Assembly: GCF_008704205.1 (NCBI RefSeq)
Contig: NZ_VXLC01000005.1
Coordinates: 1-34,407, forward strand
Origin: Nocardia colli
GTDB lineage: Bacteria > Actinomycetota > Actinomycetes > Mycobacteriales > Mycobacteriaceae
DNA: 34,407 nt
Reading direction: 5' to 3'
Below the pieces are notes generated by a model, which worked only from the letters and a program-made list of their open reading frames with translations, did not search any database and was not told the DNA's origin. The position numbers were made by a program, and so were the translations under genes. Every line of letters begins with the position of its first letter. Position 1 is the first letter of the stretch. Shown here piece after piece: positions 14,301 to 22,247 of the stretch.

Positions 14301-14872
14301 AGCGGCGGCCTTTCTACTCGGCGCCGGTCGAATGGAATGATCGCTGCCGGAACAAGTTCCGTGTACTGAGCGGGACGAGACTGTCGCCGGGCCACCATGG
14401 CGACGGTCACAACCAGCATTGCCATGACCGAGACTTGCACCGGCGCAACCAATATCGTGATGGTTGCGGTGAGGCCGTGTAGCGCCAGACCGATGAGCGC
14501 CGCGATGAACACCAGGTTGCGGACGACAATGCGCCACGAGATGAGCTCGCCGAGCGTCCCGAAACATCCGCAGGGCACACCTAGGCGGCGCATCAGCGCA
14601 CTGATCACCGCCACGGTCACGGCCACCAGGACCACGACCGCCACCCATACGCTCGTAGGACCGAAAGCGCCTAGTAGTAGCCAGATTCCGGTGACCATTT
14701 CGACGAGCGGCACCGCCGCCGCGACCGGCCGAACCAGCGGCCCGGGGATCAGCTCATAGGATGCCACCCACTCTTGCCGCCATTGCGCGGTCGCGGATAG
14801 TTTGGCGAAACCGGCGGCGATGAACAAACCGCCGACGATCGTGCGTACGAGAAGTTCGACACCGATCCACAC
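14297..14872 (-). CDS. MauE/DoxX-like membrane protein with CxC motif
   Basis: The 191-residue protein has four to five hydrophobic helices (about 4-25, 48-70, 74-94, 112-132, 142-161). Between helices 3 and 4 is RRLGVPCGCFG, with the C101-G-C103 pair typical of the MauE family. In methylotrophs MauE helps mature methylamine dehydrogenase, whose small subunit is packed with disulphides. Homologues outside methylotrophs are thought to move reducing equivalents across the membrane. GTG at 14872 is chosen because GGGAG lies five bases upstream and the helix-1 sequence starts there. Longer versions, with starts up to 14983, lack a site. The downstream Cys-rich frame overlaps its stop, so it may be the client. 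No methylamine dehydrogenase genes are present. Confidence 0.8.
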   Translation of the reverse strand: MWIGVELLVRTIVGGLFIAAGFAKLSATAQWRQEWVASYELIPGPLVRPVAAAVPLVEMVTGIWLLLGAFGPTSVWVAVVVLVAVTVAVISALMRRLGVPCGCFGTLGELISWRIVVRNLVFIAALIGLALHGLTATITILVAPVQVSVMAMLVVTVAMVARRQSRPAQYTELVPAAIIPFDRRRVERPPL

Positions 14873-14993
14873 AGGGTCTCCCGCCACTCGGAGGAAAACG
14901 CACAGGGAAAGCCGAAAGCTATTGCACGGTAGGGTAAACGAGCAGACAATCACTGGTCGCTCGGTTGTTGAATCGAGTACCACTATCGCACAG

Positions 14994-16271
14994 TTACGCC
15001 TCGGCTATCGGCTTTTCGGCGGAATCGAGGTCTGACCGAGAGTCCGCCGATCGACGTGACCGCAACAACTCAAGGGCAGACAAGGCGTAAACGGCTGCGA
15101 CCGAACGCATCTCCTGTTCATCGACGTACTCGTTCGGCCCGTGCGAGACGTCGAGCCGACCGGGTCCGTAGGCGAACGCGGGGATATCGAGCTGGGCGTA
15201 CCAACGGGTGTCGAGGATGCCCGCGCACATCTCGAAGGCTGGTTCCGCACCCGTGACCCGCGAGATGCATTGCGCCAGAGCCTGTCCCGCCGGGTGGCGT
15301 GGCTCGGTGCTCGCGGACGGCTGGAACTGGGTCAGCTCGACGGTCACCTCGGCGCCGATGCCGTCGGCGGCGGTCTCGATGATCGTGGTCAGGTTCTTCA
15401 GCTCGACCTCGAGGTCCTCCTCGGGATTGAACCGGCTGTCGATGGTGAACCAGGTGGTGCCGGGGACCACGTTGAAGTTGGACCCGCCGCCGGACAGCCC
15501 GCCGACTACGACCATCGATCCGTGCCCGTCGTCGCCGTCCATCGCGAACGCCGTGTGCCGGTCCAGCATCGTGCGGACGTACTTTTCCAGCGGCGCCGCG
15601 ATCCGCACCATGTGCTGGAACGAGTTGATGCCGAAGTTCGCCTGCCCGACATGCGCCTCCCGCCCGTGCACGGTGACCCGCAGGCTGACCGCCCCGCGCG
15701 CGGCATGCCAGATCTTGCCCGCGCTCGGCTCCGCGGTGACCATGGCGACCGCGGCGGGGTCGATCATGCTGTGCCGCCGCAGGAATCCCGACCCCGCGAC
15801 GCTGCCGGTCTCCTCGTCGCACACCAGATGGACGACGATCTTGCCGTCCCCGAGCAACCCGAGCTCGCGCGCGGCGGCCGCACCGTAGAGCATGCTGACG
15901 ATGCCGCCCTTCATGTCGGCGGTACCGCGGCCGATGATCTTGCCGTCCTGCCGCCGGGCGGTGAACTGCGCGCGATCCTGCACCGGCACGACATCGAAAT
16001 GCCCATGGAAATACAGGGTTTTCGCGCCGTCGCCGACCGTCGCGCGGACGATGCACGGATCCTCCTGCGCGTCCATCGCGGGCACCCCGATGAGCTCGCC
16101 GTCGAGCCCGAGCCCGGCCAGCGCGTCGGTCAGCGCCCTGGCACACTCGCGCAGGCCGCGACCGGGTGGATTCTCCGTCTCGTGCGCCACGAGCGTGCCC
16201 AGCAGGCTCGCCATCTCGTCGGCGCGCGGTTCGAGCCACGCCCGAACCCGGTCGGAATCATCGATCGTCAC
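14994..16271 (-). CDS. M20-family metallopeptidase/deacylase (ArgE/DapE type)
   Basis: The 425-residue protein carries the di-zinc M20 signature. His91 and catalytic Asp93 are in FHGHFDVVP, bridging Asp119 is in GTADMKGG, catalytic Glu153 and ligand Glu154 are in CDEETGS, Glu181 is in TAEPS, and His377 is in VSHGPNE. The dimerisation lid runs about 190-305. Family members remove acyl groups from amino acids (ArgE), succinyl groups (DapE) or cleave small peptides. Cytoplasmic. The start is GTG at 16271, overlapping the TGA of the upstream MFS gene as GTGA, so the two are translationally coupled. A far longer open frame runs on to 17858, but that part is antisense-type shadow of the MFS gene and not coding. 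Coupling suggests the transporter and the hydrolase handle the same acylated or peptide compound. Confidence 0.92.
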   Translation of the reverse strand: MTIDDSDRVRAWLEPRADEMASLLGTLVAHETENPPGRGLRECARALTDALAGLGLDGELIGVPAMDAQEDPCIVRATVGDGAKTLYFHGHFDVVPVQDRAQFTARRQDGKIIGRGTADMKGGIVSMLYGAAAARELGLLGDGKIVVHLVCDEETGSVAGSGFLRRHSMIDPAAVAMVTAEPSAGKIWHAARGAVSLRVTVHGREAHVGQANFGINSFQHMVRIAAPLEKYVRTMLDRHTAFAMDGDDGHGSMVVVGGLSGGGSNFNVVPGTTWFTIDSRFNPEEDLEVELKNLTTIIETAADGIGAEVTVELTQFQPSASTEPRHPAGQALAQCISRVTGAEPAFEMCAGILDTRWYAQLDIPAFAYGPGRLDVSHGPNEYVDEQEMRSVAAVYALSALELLRSRRSADSRSDLDSAEKPIAEA

Positions 16272-17566
16272 GAATTCGAGTGTCGCCGACCCTCGCCGAT
16301 TACGGGCCGGTTCACCGCCCAGACCTCGCGCCGAGCCGCGCGGATTGTTCGGTTCGTCGCATGGGGTTTCCGGTCGCGAGCAAAAAGCGCGAACCCCAAC
16401 CCGGTTGCGATCACGGTGGCGATACCGGACAGGAGGAAGGCCTGGCCGACACCGAGATCGGCGATGACCATCCCGGCCACGGCCGCACCGAGCCCGGACC
16501 CGCCGTTGCAGGCCACGTTGACCAGAATGGCACTGTGCGTTTTGGCGGCGGCTCCTTCGGTCAACGCGTCGGCCAGGAGATAAACCGTCATGACCGCGGG
16601 GCCCATTGCCACACCGACCAGGACCAGCAGCGGAACCGCGAGACCGAGTCCGGGCACGGTGGCCAGGAGCGCGGCGCCGAACCCGAACAGCAGCGCGAGA
16701 CCGATCAGCCGCGCGGCGGCGCTCGTGCGCCAGTTCCGGCGACCGTAGAGCAGTGCGGCAATCGCGCTGCCCAAGGCCAGCGTGGCGAGCAGTCCACCCG
16801 CGAGCGAGGCGCGACCGGTTTCTATGGCGAGGGCCGGAACCGCCACTTCCGTGGCGCCGATCGTGAACCCGATCCCCGCGAACACCACGAGCAGCCACCG
16901 AATTCGCCTGGCCACCATCGAGAGTGTGCCGCCGCCGGTTTCGGCGCCGGTGGATTCCAGGCGTCCCCTCTCGGCCGCCGAGGCCATCAGCAATCCGCCG
17001 AGGACACACACCGATCCGGCGACCAGCACGGCGACATCGGGCCCGGCCAGCGCCACCGCGCCGGTCGCCACCAGGGGACCGAGGACCAGGGTCGATTCCT
17101 CCACTACCGAGTCCACGCCGAACGCCCGAGATACCCAGTGCGGCGGCAGCTTTCGTGACCAGCCCACCCGCATCAGCGCGCCGAACGGTGGTGCGCTGCA
17201 ACCCGACACCGTCACCAGGGCAGCCAGTATCCAGGACGAGTCGCCGTGCGCGGCCGGTACCAGCGCTACCAACGCGGATCCGCTGATCGACGACAGCACC
17301 AGCAAGGCCGCACTGTGCCCGAGCCGCACCGAGATCCAGGAGCGCGCCGGCCCCGCCACCACCGTGCCGACCGCGTACCCCGCCATCGTCAGACCCGCGA
17401 CCGAGAACGAACCCGTGACCTGCTGGATGAACAGAACCACCGCGACCGGGATCATCCCCACCGACATCCGGCCGACGAACGCACCCGCGAACAACAACGG
17501 GATACCTCTCGGCCGCAACAGATCCAGATAGCCGGGGGAACTCTGGTCGCTGACCGGCTGACTCAT
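16268..17566 (-). CDS. major facilitator superfamily transporter
   Basis: The 432-residue protein has about twelve hydrophobic segments in two six-helix halves split by a basic loop near residue 200-215. It has an MFS-like loop after helix 2 (GPARSWISVRLGHSAALL). The overall shape, with short termini and many Gly/Ala helices, resembles drug or metabolite exporters. ATG at 17566 follows a G-rich site (GGGG) at about eight bases. It is the first gene of a coupled pair with the M20 hydrolase and is transcribed away from a small ORF and an ArsR-type regulator, a common layout for regulated exporters. The substrate is unknown. Confidence 0.9.
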   Translation of the reverse strand: MSQPVSDQSSPGYLDLLRPRGIPLLFAGAFVGRMSVGMIPVAVVLFIQQVTGSFSVAGLTMAGYAVGTVVAGPARSWISVRLGHSAALLVLSSISGSALVALVPAAHGDSSWILAALVTVSGCSAPPFGALMRVGWSRKLPPHWVSRAFGVDSVVEESTLVLGPLVATGAVALAGPDVAVLVAGSVCVLGGLLMASAAERGRLESTGAETGGGTLSMVARRIRWLLVVFAGIGFTIGATEVAVPALAIETGRASLAGGLLATLALGSAIAALLYGRRNWRTSAAARLIGLALLFGFGAALLATVPGLGLAVPLLVLVGVAMGPAVMTVYLLADALTEGAAAKTHSAILVNVACNGGSGLGAAVAGMVIADLGVGQAFLLSGIATVIATGLGFALFARDRKPHATNRTIRAARREVWAVNRPVIGEGRRHSNS

Positions 17567-17704
17567 GATTGCGTCCCCACCCGATGATTTGGTCGAACCC
17601 CGCCCTGGCGATCATCACCGATCGTCGAGACAGCCACAAACGATTTTCGGCTCCGTCGAGTGCTCGGTGTTTCGGCCTGAGCCGAATCATGGTGACTGCA
17701 CTGC

Positions 17705-17742
17705 CTCCTCGTTCATAGGCTCTGAACAGTGACAACGAGGAG
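17705..17742 (+). promoter_or_regulatory. hairpin that masks a Shine-Dalgarno sequence
   Basis: CTCCTCGTT at 17705-17713 is perfectly complementary to AACGAGGAG at 17734-17742. The 3' arm contains GAGGAG, the ribosome site for the ATG at 17750. A competing short stem, GTTCA (17711-17715) with TGAAC (17723-17727), would free that site. This is the layout of a translational switch or RNA thermometer. Whether it works as one depends on where transcription starts. Confidence 0.5.
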
Positions 17743-17749
17743 TTGGAAG

Positions 17750-17977
17750 ATGATGGAAAACGTAGCGGTGCGGCCCCAGGACGGCGTCGTACCGGCGGTG
17801 GCCCGGCTCGCCGAGAGTCTGGTCGCGGAATGGAAACGGGGTCGGCGGCGGTTGCCACCGATGTGGTCGCGGCGCGACGAGCTGGCGGTACAGGAGTCGC
17901 CGGGTCCGGCGAATGCCGACGACCTTTTGCTGGGACTGGACCCGCTCATCGCGGTACGGTGGCGAGGTTCTTGGTGA
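17750..17977 (+). CDS. small hypothetical protein between MFS and ArsR-type genes
   Basis: The 75-residue product starts MMENVAVRPQ and contains a short amphipathic helix (VARLAESLVAEWKRGRRR) followed by a basic WSRRDE stretch and a Leu-rich end. GAGGAG sits seven bases ahead of ATG 17750, and third positions are mostly G or C. It lies 82 bases before the regulator gene in the same direction and may be co-transcribed. No family is recognised. It could equally be a leader peptide whose translation influences the regulator. Confidence 0.5.
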   Translation: MMENVAVRPQDGVVPAVARLAESLVAEWKRGRRRLPPMWSRRDELAVQESPGPANADDLLLGLDPLIAVRWRGSW

Positions 17978-18059
17978 TCGGAGGTGCCGTCTTGCGGTAT
18001 CGGGGCAGGGCAGTGGCGGGCGGGCATGGTCCGTCCGGGCACAGGCGAGGTGGCCGCGG

Positions 18060-19085
18060 ATGAAGCGGATCTATTGCACGCCGGACGATCTGCTGCGCAT
18101 CCGCGTCGGCGCCCCGCTCGGCGCGATCGCGGAGACGATGCTGGCCACCCGGGTGGTGCAGCGGAGGAACGTCGCCGGTTTCGCGGGCTGGCGCAGCCAG
18201 GTGCGCGGCGCGATGCCGGCCAATTTCGGTGTGCTCGCCGACATCTTGCCGGCCGACGACTCGTTTCTCGATCTGATCACGCCGACCCGGGGCGCCCGGT
18301 CGATCTCCGCGGGCATCGAGGCGTTGCACCTGGCCTCCCGCGACGAACTGCGGATGGAGCTGGACAGCGTCATCCGCAGCCGGGCGCGGGAGGGCCAGGC
18401 GCCGCTGCCCGCCTGGACGGCCGAGCTGTCGGATCGCGACGGCACCGCGCGCCGCACGGTCGCCGATGCCGTCGAGGCGTTCCATTCGGTGGCGTTCGCC
18501 GGACGCTGGTCGCACATCCAGACCTATCTCGAACAGGCCGCCGAACGGATGGCGCACACGCTCGCCACCGAGGGCGTGGAACGGCTGCTGGCCGATCTGC
18601 ACCCCTACGTGAGCTGGCGCGCGCCGGTGCTCGAAATCCACCGCCAGCACGATTGCACCCACGACGAGCACCTCGACGGCCGGGGGCTGGTCATCATCCC
18701 GTCCCTGTTTGCCTGGCCGCAGCCACTCACGCTGATGTCGCTGGTGGACAAGGACGCGCCGATGACGGTGATCGTGCCTGCCCTGCGCGACATCAACGAT
18801 TTCACCGCCGCGTGGGGTCCGCGCGCGCCCAACGAGGCGCTGACCGCTCTGCTCGGCCGCACCCGCGCGGCCGCGCTCCAGGTGATCGCGGAGGGGTGCA
18901 GCACGACCGAACTCGCTCGGCGGCTTGGGGTTTCGCCCGCGACGGCGAGCGAGCACGCGTCGATCCTGCGCGAGTCCGGACTCATCGACAGCTGGCGGCA
19001 CCGCAATGCCATGCGCCACGAGGTGACCACGCTCGGCGCGGCGCTGCTCGACGGCAACCTCGGCAGCAACGTCCGCATCGCGTAA
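18060..19085 (+). CDS. ArsR-type helix-turn-helix regulator with a large N-terminal domain
   Basis: The 341-residue protein has a C-terminal winged helix (about residues 265-335) with CSTTELARRLGVSPATASEHASILRESGLI, a clear ArsR-like recognition region. The first 250 residues are a conserved-looking sensor domain (DDLLRIRVGAPLGAIAETMLATR at the start, later VIIPSLFAWPQPLTL). This is the layout of actinobacterial ArsR regulators that carry a domain of unknown function in front of the helix-turn-helix (I recall DUF5937, not verified). ATG at 18060 has GAGGTGG upstream. Its position opposite the MFS-hydrolase pair suggests it controls them. The ligand is unknown. Confidence 0.87.
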   Translation: MKRIYCTPDDLLRIRVGAPLGAIAETMLATRVVQRRNVAGFAGWRSQVRGAMPANFGVLADILPADDSFLDLITPTRGARSISAGIEALHLASRDELRMELDSVIRSRAREGQAPLPAWTAELSDRDGTARRTVADAVEAFHSVAFAGRWSHIQTYLEQAAERMAHTLATEGVERLLADLHPYVSWRAPVLEIHRQHDCTHDEHLDGRGLVIIPSLFAWPQPLTLMSLVDKDAPMTVIVPALRDINDFTAAWGPRAPNEALTALLGRTRAAALQVIAEGCSTTELARRLGVSPATASEHASILRESGLIDSWRHRNAMRHEVTTLGAALLDGNLGSNVRIA

Positions 19086-19109
19086 TGCCTTGCCCGGCAG
19101 CGGCGTAAC

Positions 19110-20114
19110 TCAGAACTCGTCAGCACAGCCGCAGGAACCACGCGTCTTCAGTTCCGCGCCCAAGCTGACCACACCCGGTTCGGCCGACCCGGTGTCGATC
19201 TGCTTCAGCAAGAGCTCGACCGCCAGTTCGCCCATCTTGCGGGTCGGCTGGACCATGGTCGTCAAACCGGGCCGGGTGTAGCGGGCGTACTCGATGCCGT
19301 CGAATCCGACGATCGCGAGATCGTCGGGGACGCGCAGGTTCGCGTCGTAGGCCGCGCGCAACATGCCCATCGCCTGGAGATCGCTGGTGACGAATACCGC
19401 GGTGGGCGTGGTCGCGCCGCTCATCAACTCGTCGAGCGCGTGATAGCCCGCGGCTCCACCGAATTCGGCACGCACGACGACACTTTCGGGAAGTCCGGCA
19501 TCGTGCAGTGCCTGCCGATACCCCGCTACCCGCTCGTCGGCGGTCGACACGTGCGGTCCACTGAGGCAGGCGATCTCGCGATGTCCGTGGGAGATCAAGT
19601 GCTCCACCGCAATTCGCGCCCCGGCCAGGGAATGGCACATGACGTGCGCGCAGCGCGCCGGATCGATGATCCGGTCCACCGCCACCAACGCCATGTCGGC
19701 CGCCGCGCAGGCGTCGGCGATGCCCGACTCCCAGGACGACGAAATCGCCAGCAGCCCTTCGACTCGGCGATCGATGAACGCGCTCACATACGCGCGCTCC
19801 CTGGCTTCGTCGCCCGCGGCATTCCCGACGATCAGCGGGAACCCGCGCGCGAACGCGGCCGCCTCGACCACCGCGGACAGCTCGGCGAAGAACGGGTTCG
19901 CCCCGTCCGGAATGACCATCCCGAGCGCATGCCCGCGGTTCATCCGCAGGCTGCGCGCGGACATGTTCGGCCGGTAGCCGAGCTGCTCGATGGCGGCTTC
20001 GATGCGGGCTCTGGTCGCGGGGGCGACGCTGCGCGGACCGTCGTTGAGCACGTAGCTCACCAGGGCGGGTGAGGTGCCGGCGAGCCGGGCCACGTCGGCT
20101 CGGGTGACTGCCAT
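19110..20114 (-). CDS. rbsR: LacI-family repressor of the ribose-type operon
   Basis: The 334-residue protein has an N-terminal LacI DNA-binding domain: VTRADVARLAGTSPALVSYVLN, then a hinge region ending ARSLRMNR. A periplasmic-binding-protein-like effector domain follows from about residue 60 (LGMVIPDGANPFFAEL, IVGFDGIEYARYTRPGLTTM). ATG at 20114 follows AGGAG at eight bases. The adjacent divergent genes encode ribose-type uptake and metabolism, and the intergenic region holds a perfect LacI-style palindrome, so it most likely represses both itself and that operon. The C-terminal Cys-rich end (GSCGCADEF) is unusual for the family. The symbol reflects context rather than certain orthology. 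Confidence 0.9.
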   Translation of the reverse strand: MAVTRADVARLAGTSPALVSYVLNDGPRSVAPATRARIEAAIEQLGYRPNMSARSLRMNRGHALGMVIPDGANPFFAELSAVVEAAAFARGFPLIVGNAAGDEARERAYVSAFIDRRVEGLLAISSSWESGIADACAAADMALVAVDRIIDPARCAHVMCHSLAGARIAVEHLISHGHREIACLSGPHVSTADERVAGYRQALHDAGLPESVVVRAEFGGAAGYHALDELMSGATTPTAVFVTSDLQAMGMLRAAYDANLRVPDDLAIVGFDGIEYARYTRPGLTTMVQPTRKMGELAVELLLKQIDTGSAEPGVVSLGAELKTRGSCGCADEF

Positions 20115-20163
20115 CGGGTCACTCCTGTCGTGCTGGCAATTCGAGCGAGCTGCCGAAGAACCC

Positions 20164-20199
20164 TTGACAGTCTCGTGATGCGGGTCACACACTACACAT
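20164..20199 (+). promoter_or_regulatory. promoter with CRP/GlxR-like site
   Basis: TTGACA at 20164-20169 matches a consensus -35 box. The -10 is weak and lies around CACTAC/ACACAT at 20190-20199. Between them CGTGA-TGCGGG-TCACA (20174-20189) matches the CRP/GlxR consensus TGTGA-N6-TCACA at nine of ten positions. It would suit cAMP-dependent control of the sugar operon or of the divergent repressor gene. Assigned by motif only. Confidence 0.6.
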
Positions 20200-20224
20200 C
20201 AACTCGTGTTGTCAACACGAGTTG
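20200..20224. promoter_or_regulatory. LacI-type operator, perfect 25-bp palindrome
   Basis: Twelve-base arms CAACTCGTGTTG and CAACACGAGTTG flank a single central T at 20212. A further AACTCGT half-site follows at 20225-20231. It lies between the putative -10 and the binding-protein start codon, immediately downstream of the promoter, and divergent from the LacI gene, as expected for the operator of that repressor. Confidence 0.85.
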
Positions 20225-20252
20225 AACTCGTACAGGATAGGTCGAATACCAG

Positions 20253-21269
20253 ATGAGCACTCGATACCGGATCGGGCTTGTGGCCCTGGCCCTCGTCAGC
20301 GCGGTGGCCCTCACCGCCGGATGCGGCCGCGGCGGCGACGCCTCGTCCGACTTCAAGATCGCCGTAGTCACCCGCAACTTCACCAACCCGTACTGGGCGG
20401 CGCTGCGCGACGGCGCGCTGGCGGAGGGCAAACGGCTCGGGGTCGACGTCGCGGTGCAGGCGGGGCAGTCCGAGACCGACGCGGACGGCGAGAACGCGCA
20501 GATCTCCACGCTGGCCGCGCAGGGTTACGACTGCTTCGCCGTGGTGCCGGTGAACGCGACCAACGTGATCACCCCGCTGGTTCCGGTGGCCCGCAAGAAC
20601 ATTCCGATCCTCAACCTGGACACCCAGATCGACGCGGACGCCTCCAAGCAGGCCGGGGTCGGCTACGCCAGCTTCATCGGCTCGGACAATCTCGCCGCGG
20701 GCAAGATCGCCGGCGAGAAGATGCTCGACGCGCTCGGCGGCAGCGGCAAAGTGATTGTGCTGCAAGGCATTGCCGGTGAGCAGAACGGCATCAACCGGGA
20801 CAAGGGCTTCACCGACGCGGTCGCGGGCAAGCTGGAGATCGTGCAGCGCGCGCCCGCCGACTACGAGCAGGACAAGGGCCTCACCGTCACCGAGGCGATC
20901 CTGAAGGCGCATCCGGACATCACCGGGATCTTCGCGGCCAACGACACCATGGGACTCGGCGCCGCGCAGGCGATCAAGAACGCGGGCCGCACCGGGCAGG
21001 TCAAGGTGATCTCGGTCGACGGCATCCAGGCCGCGCTGGCCGCGGTCAAGGCGGGCACCCTGCACGGCACGGTGACCCAATACCCCTATGCCGAAGGCGA
21101 ACTCGCGATCCAGGCGTGCCTGGCCAAGCATCAGGGCAAGACCATTCCGGACCGGGTGGTGGCGCCGATCGCGTTCATCGGCTCGGACAACGTCGAACAG
21201 CAGATCACCGCGTTCCCGCGGCCGATCACCACGTTCGACAATCCGCTGGCCGGGCTGGTGAACAAGTGA
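20253..21269 (+). CDS. rbsB: ABC sugar transporter, substrate-binding lipoprotein (RbsB-like)
   Basis: The 338-residue protein has a lipoprotein signal with lipobox LTAGC (Cys24). The mature part is a type-1 periplasmic binding protein of the ribose/galactose group. It begins FKIAVVTRNFTNPYWAALRDGA and includes VPVNATNVITPL, GSDNLAAG, ANDTMGLGAAQAIKNAG and SVDGIQAALAAVKAG, all typical strand-loop segments lining the sugar cleft. It would be anchored outside the membrane and deliver a pentose or related sugar to the permease. It is the first gene of a five-gene operon behind the LacI operator. The gene name is by family and context, and the actual sugar could be ribose, fructose or another. 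Confidence 0.92.
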   Translation: MSTRYRIGLVALALVSAVALTAGCGRGGDASSDFKIAVVTRNFTNPYWAALRDGALAEGKRLGVDVAVQAGQSETDADGENAQISTLAAQGYDCFAVVPVNATNVITPLVPVARKNIPILNLDTQIDADASKQAGVGYASFIGSDNLAAGKIAGEKMLDALGGSGKVIVLQGIAGEQNGINRDKGFTDAVAGKLEIVQRAPADYEQDKGLTVTEAILKAHPDITGIFAANDTMGLGAAQAIKNAGRTGQVKVISVDGIQAALAAVKAGTLHGTVTQYPYAEGELAIQACLAKHQGKTIPDRVVAPIAFIGSDNVEQQITAFPRPITTFDNPLAGLVNK

Positions 21270-22240
21270 ATGCCATCGCCGACGTCGCGCGGGCCGCACC
21301 CGGACGGCTCGGCGAGCGGCGCATCCCGGCCAAGCTGGCCGACTACGCGGCGCCGATCGCGCTGGTGATCGTGTGGCTCGGATTCTTCATCGCGACACCG
21401 AACTTCCTGACTACCAGCAACATCGATGACCTGCTCGTCGCGTCGACGATCCTGACCGTGCTCGCGCTCGGTCAGCAGTTCGCGGTGGTGGTCGGCGGCA
21501 TCGACCTGTCGGTCGGCGCGACGCTGCCGTGGTCGGCGGCGCTGCTCGGGTACTTCACCAGCCACGGATACCCGCTGACGGCCGGCATTGTGGTGGCGAT
21601 CCTGGGCGGCCTGCTGGTCGGGGTGATCAACGGACTGTTGATCGGGCACTTCCAGATGACCGACTTCGTGGTCACGCTCGGCTCGCTGAGCGTGCTCAGC
21701 GGCTGCACCCTGCTGCTCACCAGCGGCAACAGCGTGGCGGTGAATTCGCCGTTCCTGCAAAGCCTGGCGCTGGACGGCGCCGGACCGTTGCGCTGGTTCT
21801 GGCTGCTCGCGCTGGTCGCGGCGCTCGGGGTGGCGGGCATTCTGTTCCGCACCAGGGTCGGTACGCACCTGCTCGCCACCGGCGGCAACATCGACTCGGC
21901 CAGGGAGACCGGCATTCCGGTACGCCGGATCCGGTTGCTCGCCTACAGCGCCTGCGGGCTGCTGTGCGGCGTGGCCGGCGTCATGCTGGTCGCCCGCAAC
22001 GGCGGCGCCGATCCGTCGCTGCAAACCACTTATCTGCTGAGTTCGATCGCGGCGGTGGTGCTCGGCGGTTCGTCGCTGAGCGGCGGCAAGGCCTCGGTGC
22101 TCGGCACCGTGTGCGGCGCGATCCTGTTCACCTCGCTGATCAACGGGTTCACCATTCTCGGCATCTCGCAGTACTACCAGCCGATCGCGGTGGGTGCGGT
22201 ATTGCTTCTCGCAGCGGCCATTTCGCGATTCCGGAAGTAG
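21266..22240 (+). CDS. rbsC: ABC sugar transporter permease (RbsC-like)
   Basis: The 324-residue membrane protein has about eight to ten hydrophobic helices and the branched-chain/ribose-type permease signature GGIDLSVGATLPWSAALLG near residue 74. It ends in the conserved RVGTHLLATGGNIDSARETGI coupling loop and a VVLGGSSLSGGKASVLGT segment. GTG at 21266 overlaps the TGA of the binding-protein gene (GTGA), indicating translational coupling. It is the only permease in the operon, so it probably works as a homodimer with the ATPase downstream. Confidence 0.92.
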   Translation: MNAIADVARAAPGRLGERRIPAKLADYAAPIALVIVWLGFFIATPNFLTTSNIDDLLVASTILTVLALGQQFAVVVGGIDLSVGATLPWSAALLGYFTSHGYPLTAGIVVAILGGLLVGVINGLLIGHFQMTDFVVTLGSLSVLSGCTLLLTSGNSVAVNSPFLQSLALDGAGPLRWFWLLALVAALGVAGILFRTRVGTHLLATGGNIDSARETGIPVRRIRLLAYSACGLLCGVAGVMLVARNGGADPSLQTTYLLSSIAAVVLGGSSLSGGKASVLGTVCGAILFTSLINGFTILGISQYYQPIAVGAVLLLAAAISRFRK

Positions 22241-22247
22241 GCATCTC

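Noticed and set aside
14297..14872. Methylamine utilisation cluster
   Set aside because: Only a MauE-like gene is present; neither dehydrogenase subunit nor other mau genes occur in the window.
16272..17858. 954-residue open frame continuing upstream of the M20 peptidase
   Set aside because: The upstream part is a Gly/Arg-rich shadow of the MFS gene in another frame. The real peptidase starts at GTG 16271, overlapping the MFS stop.
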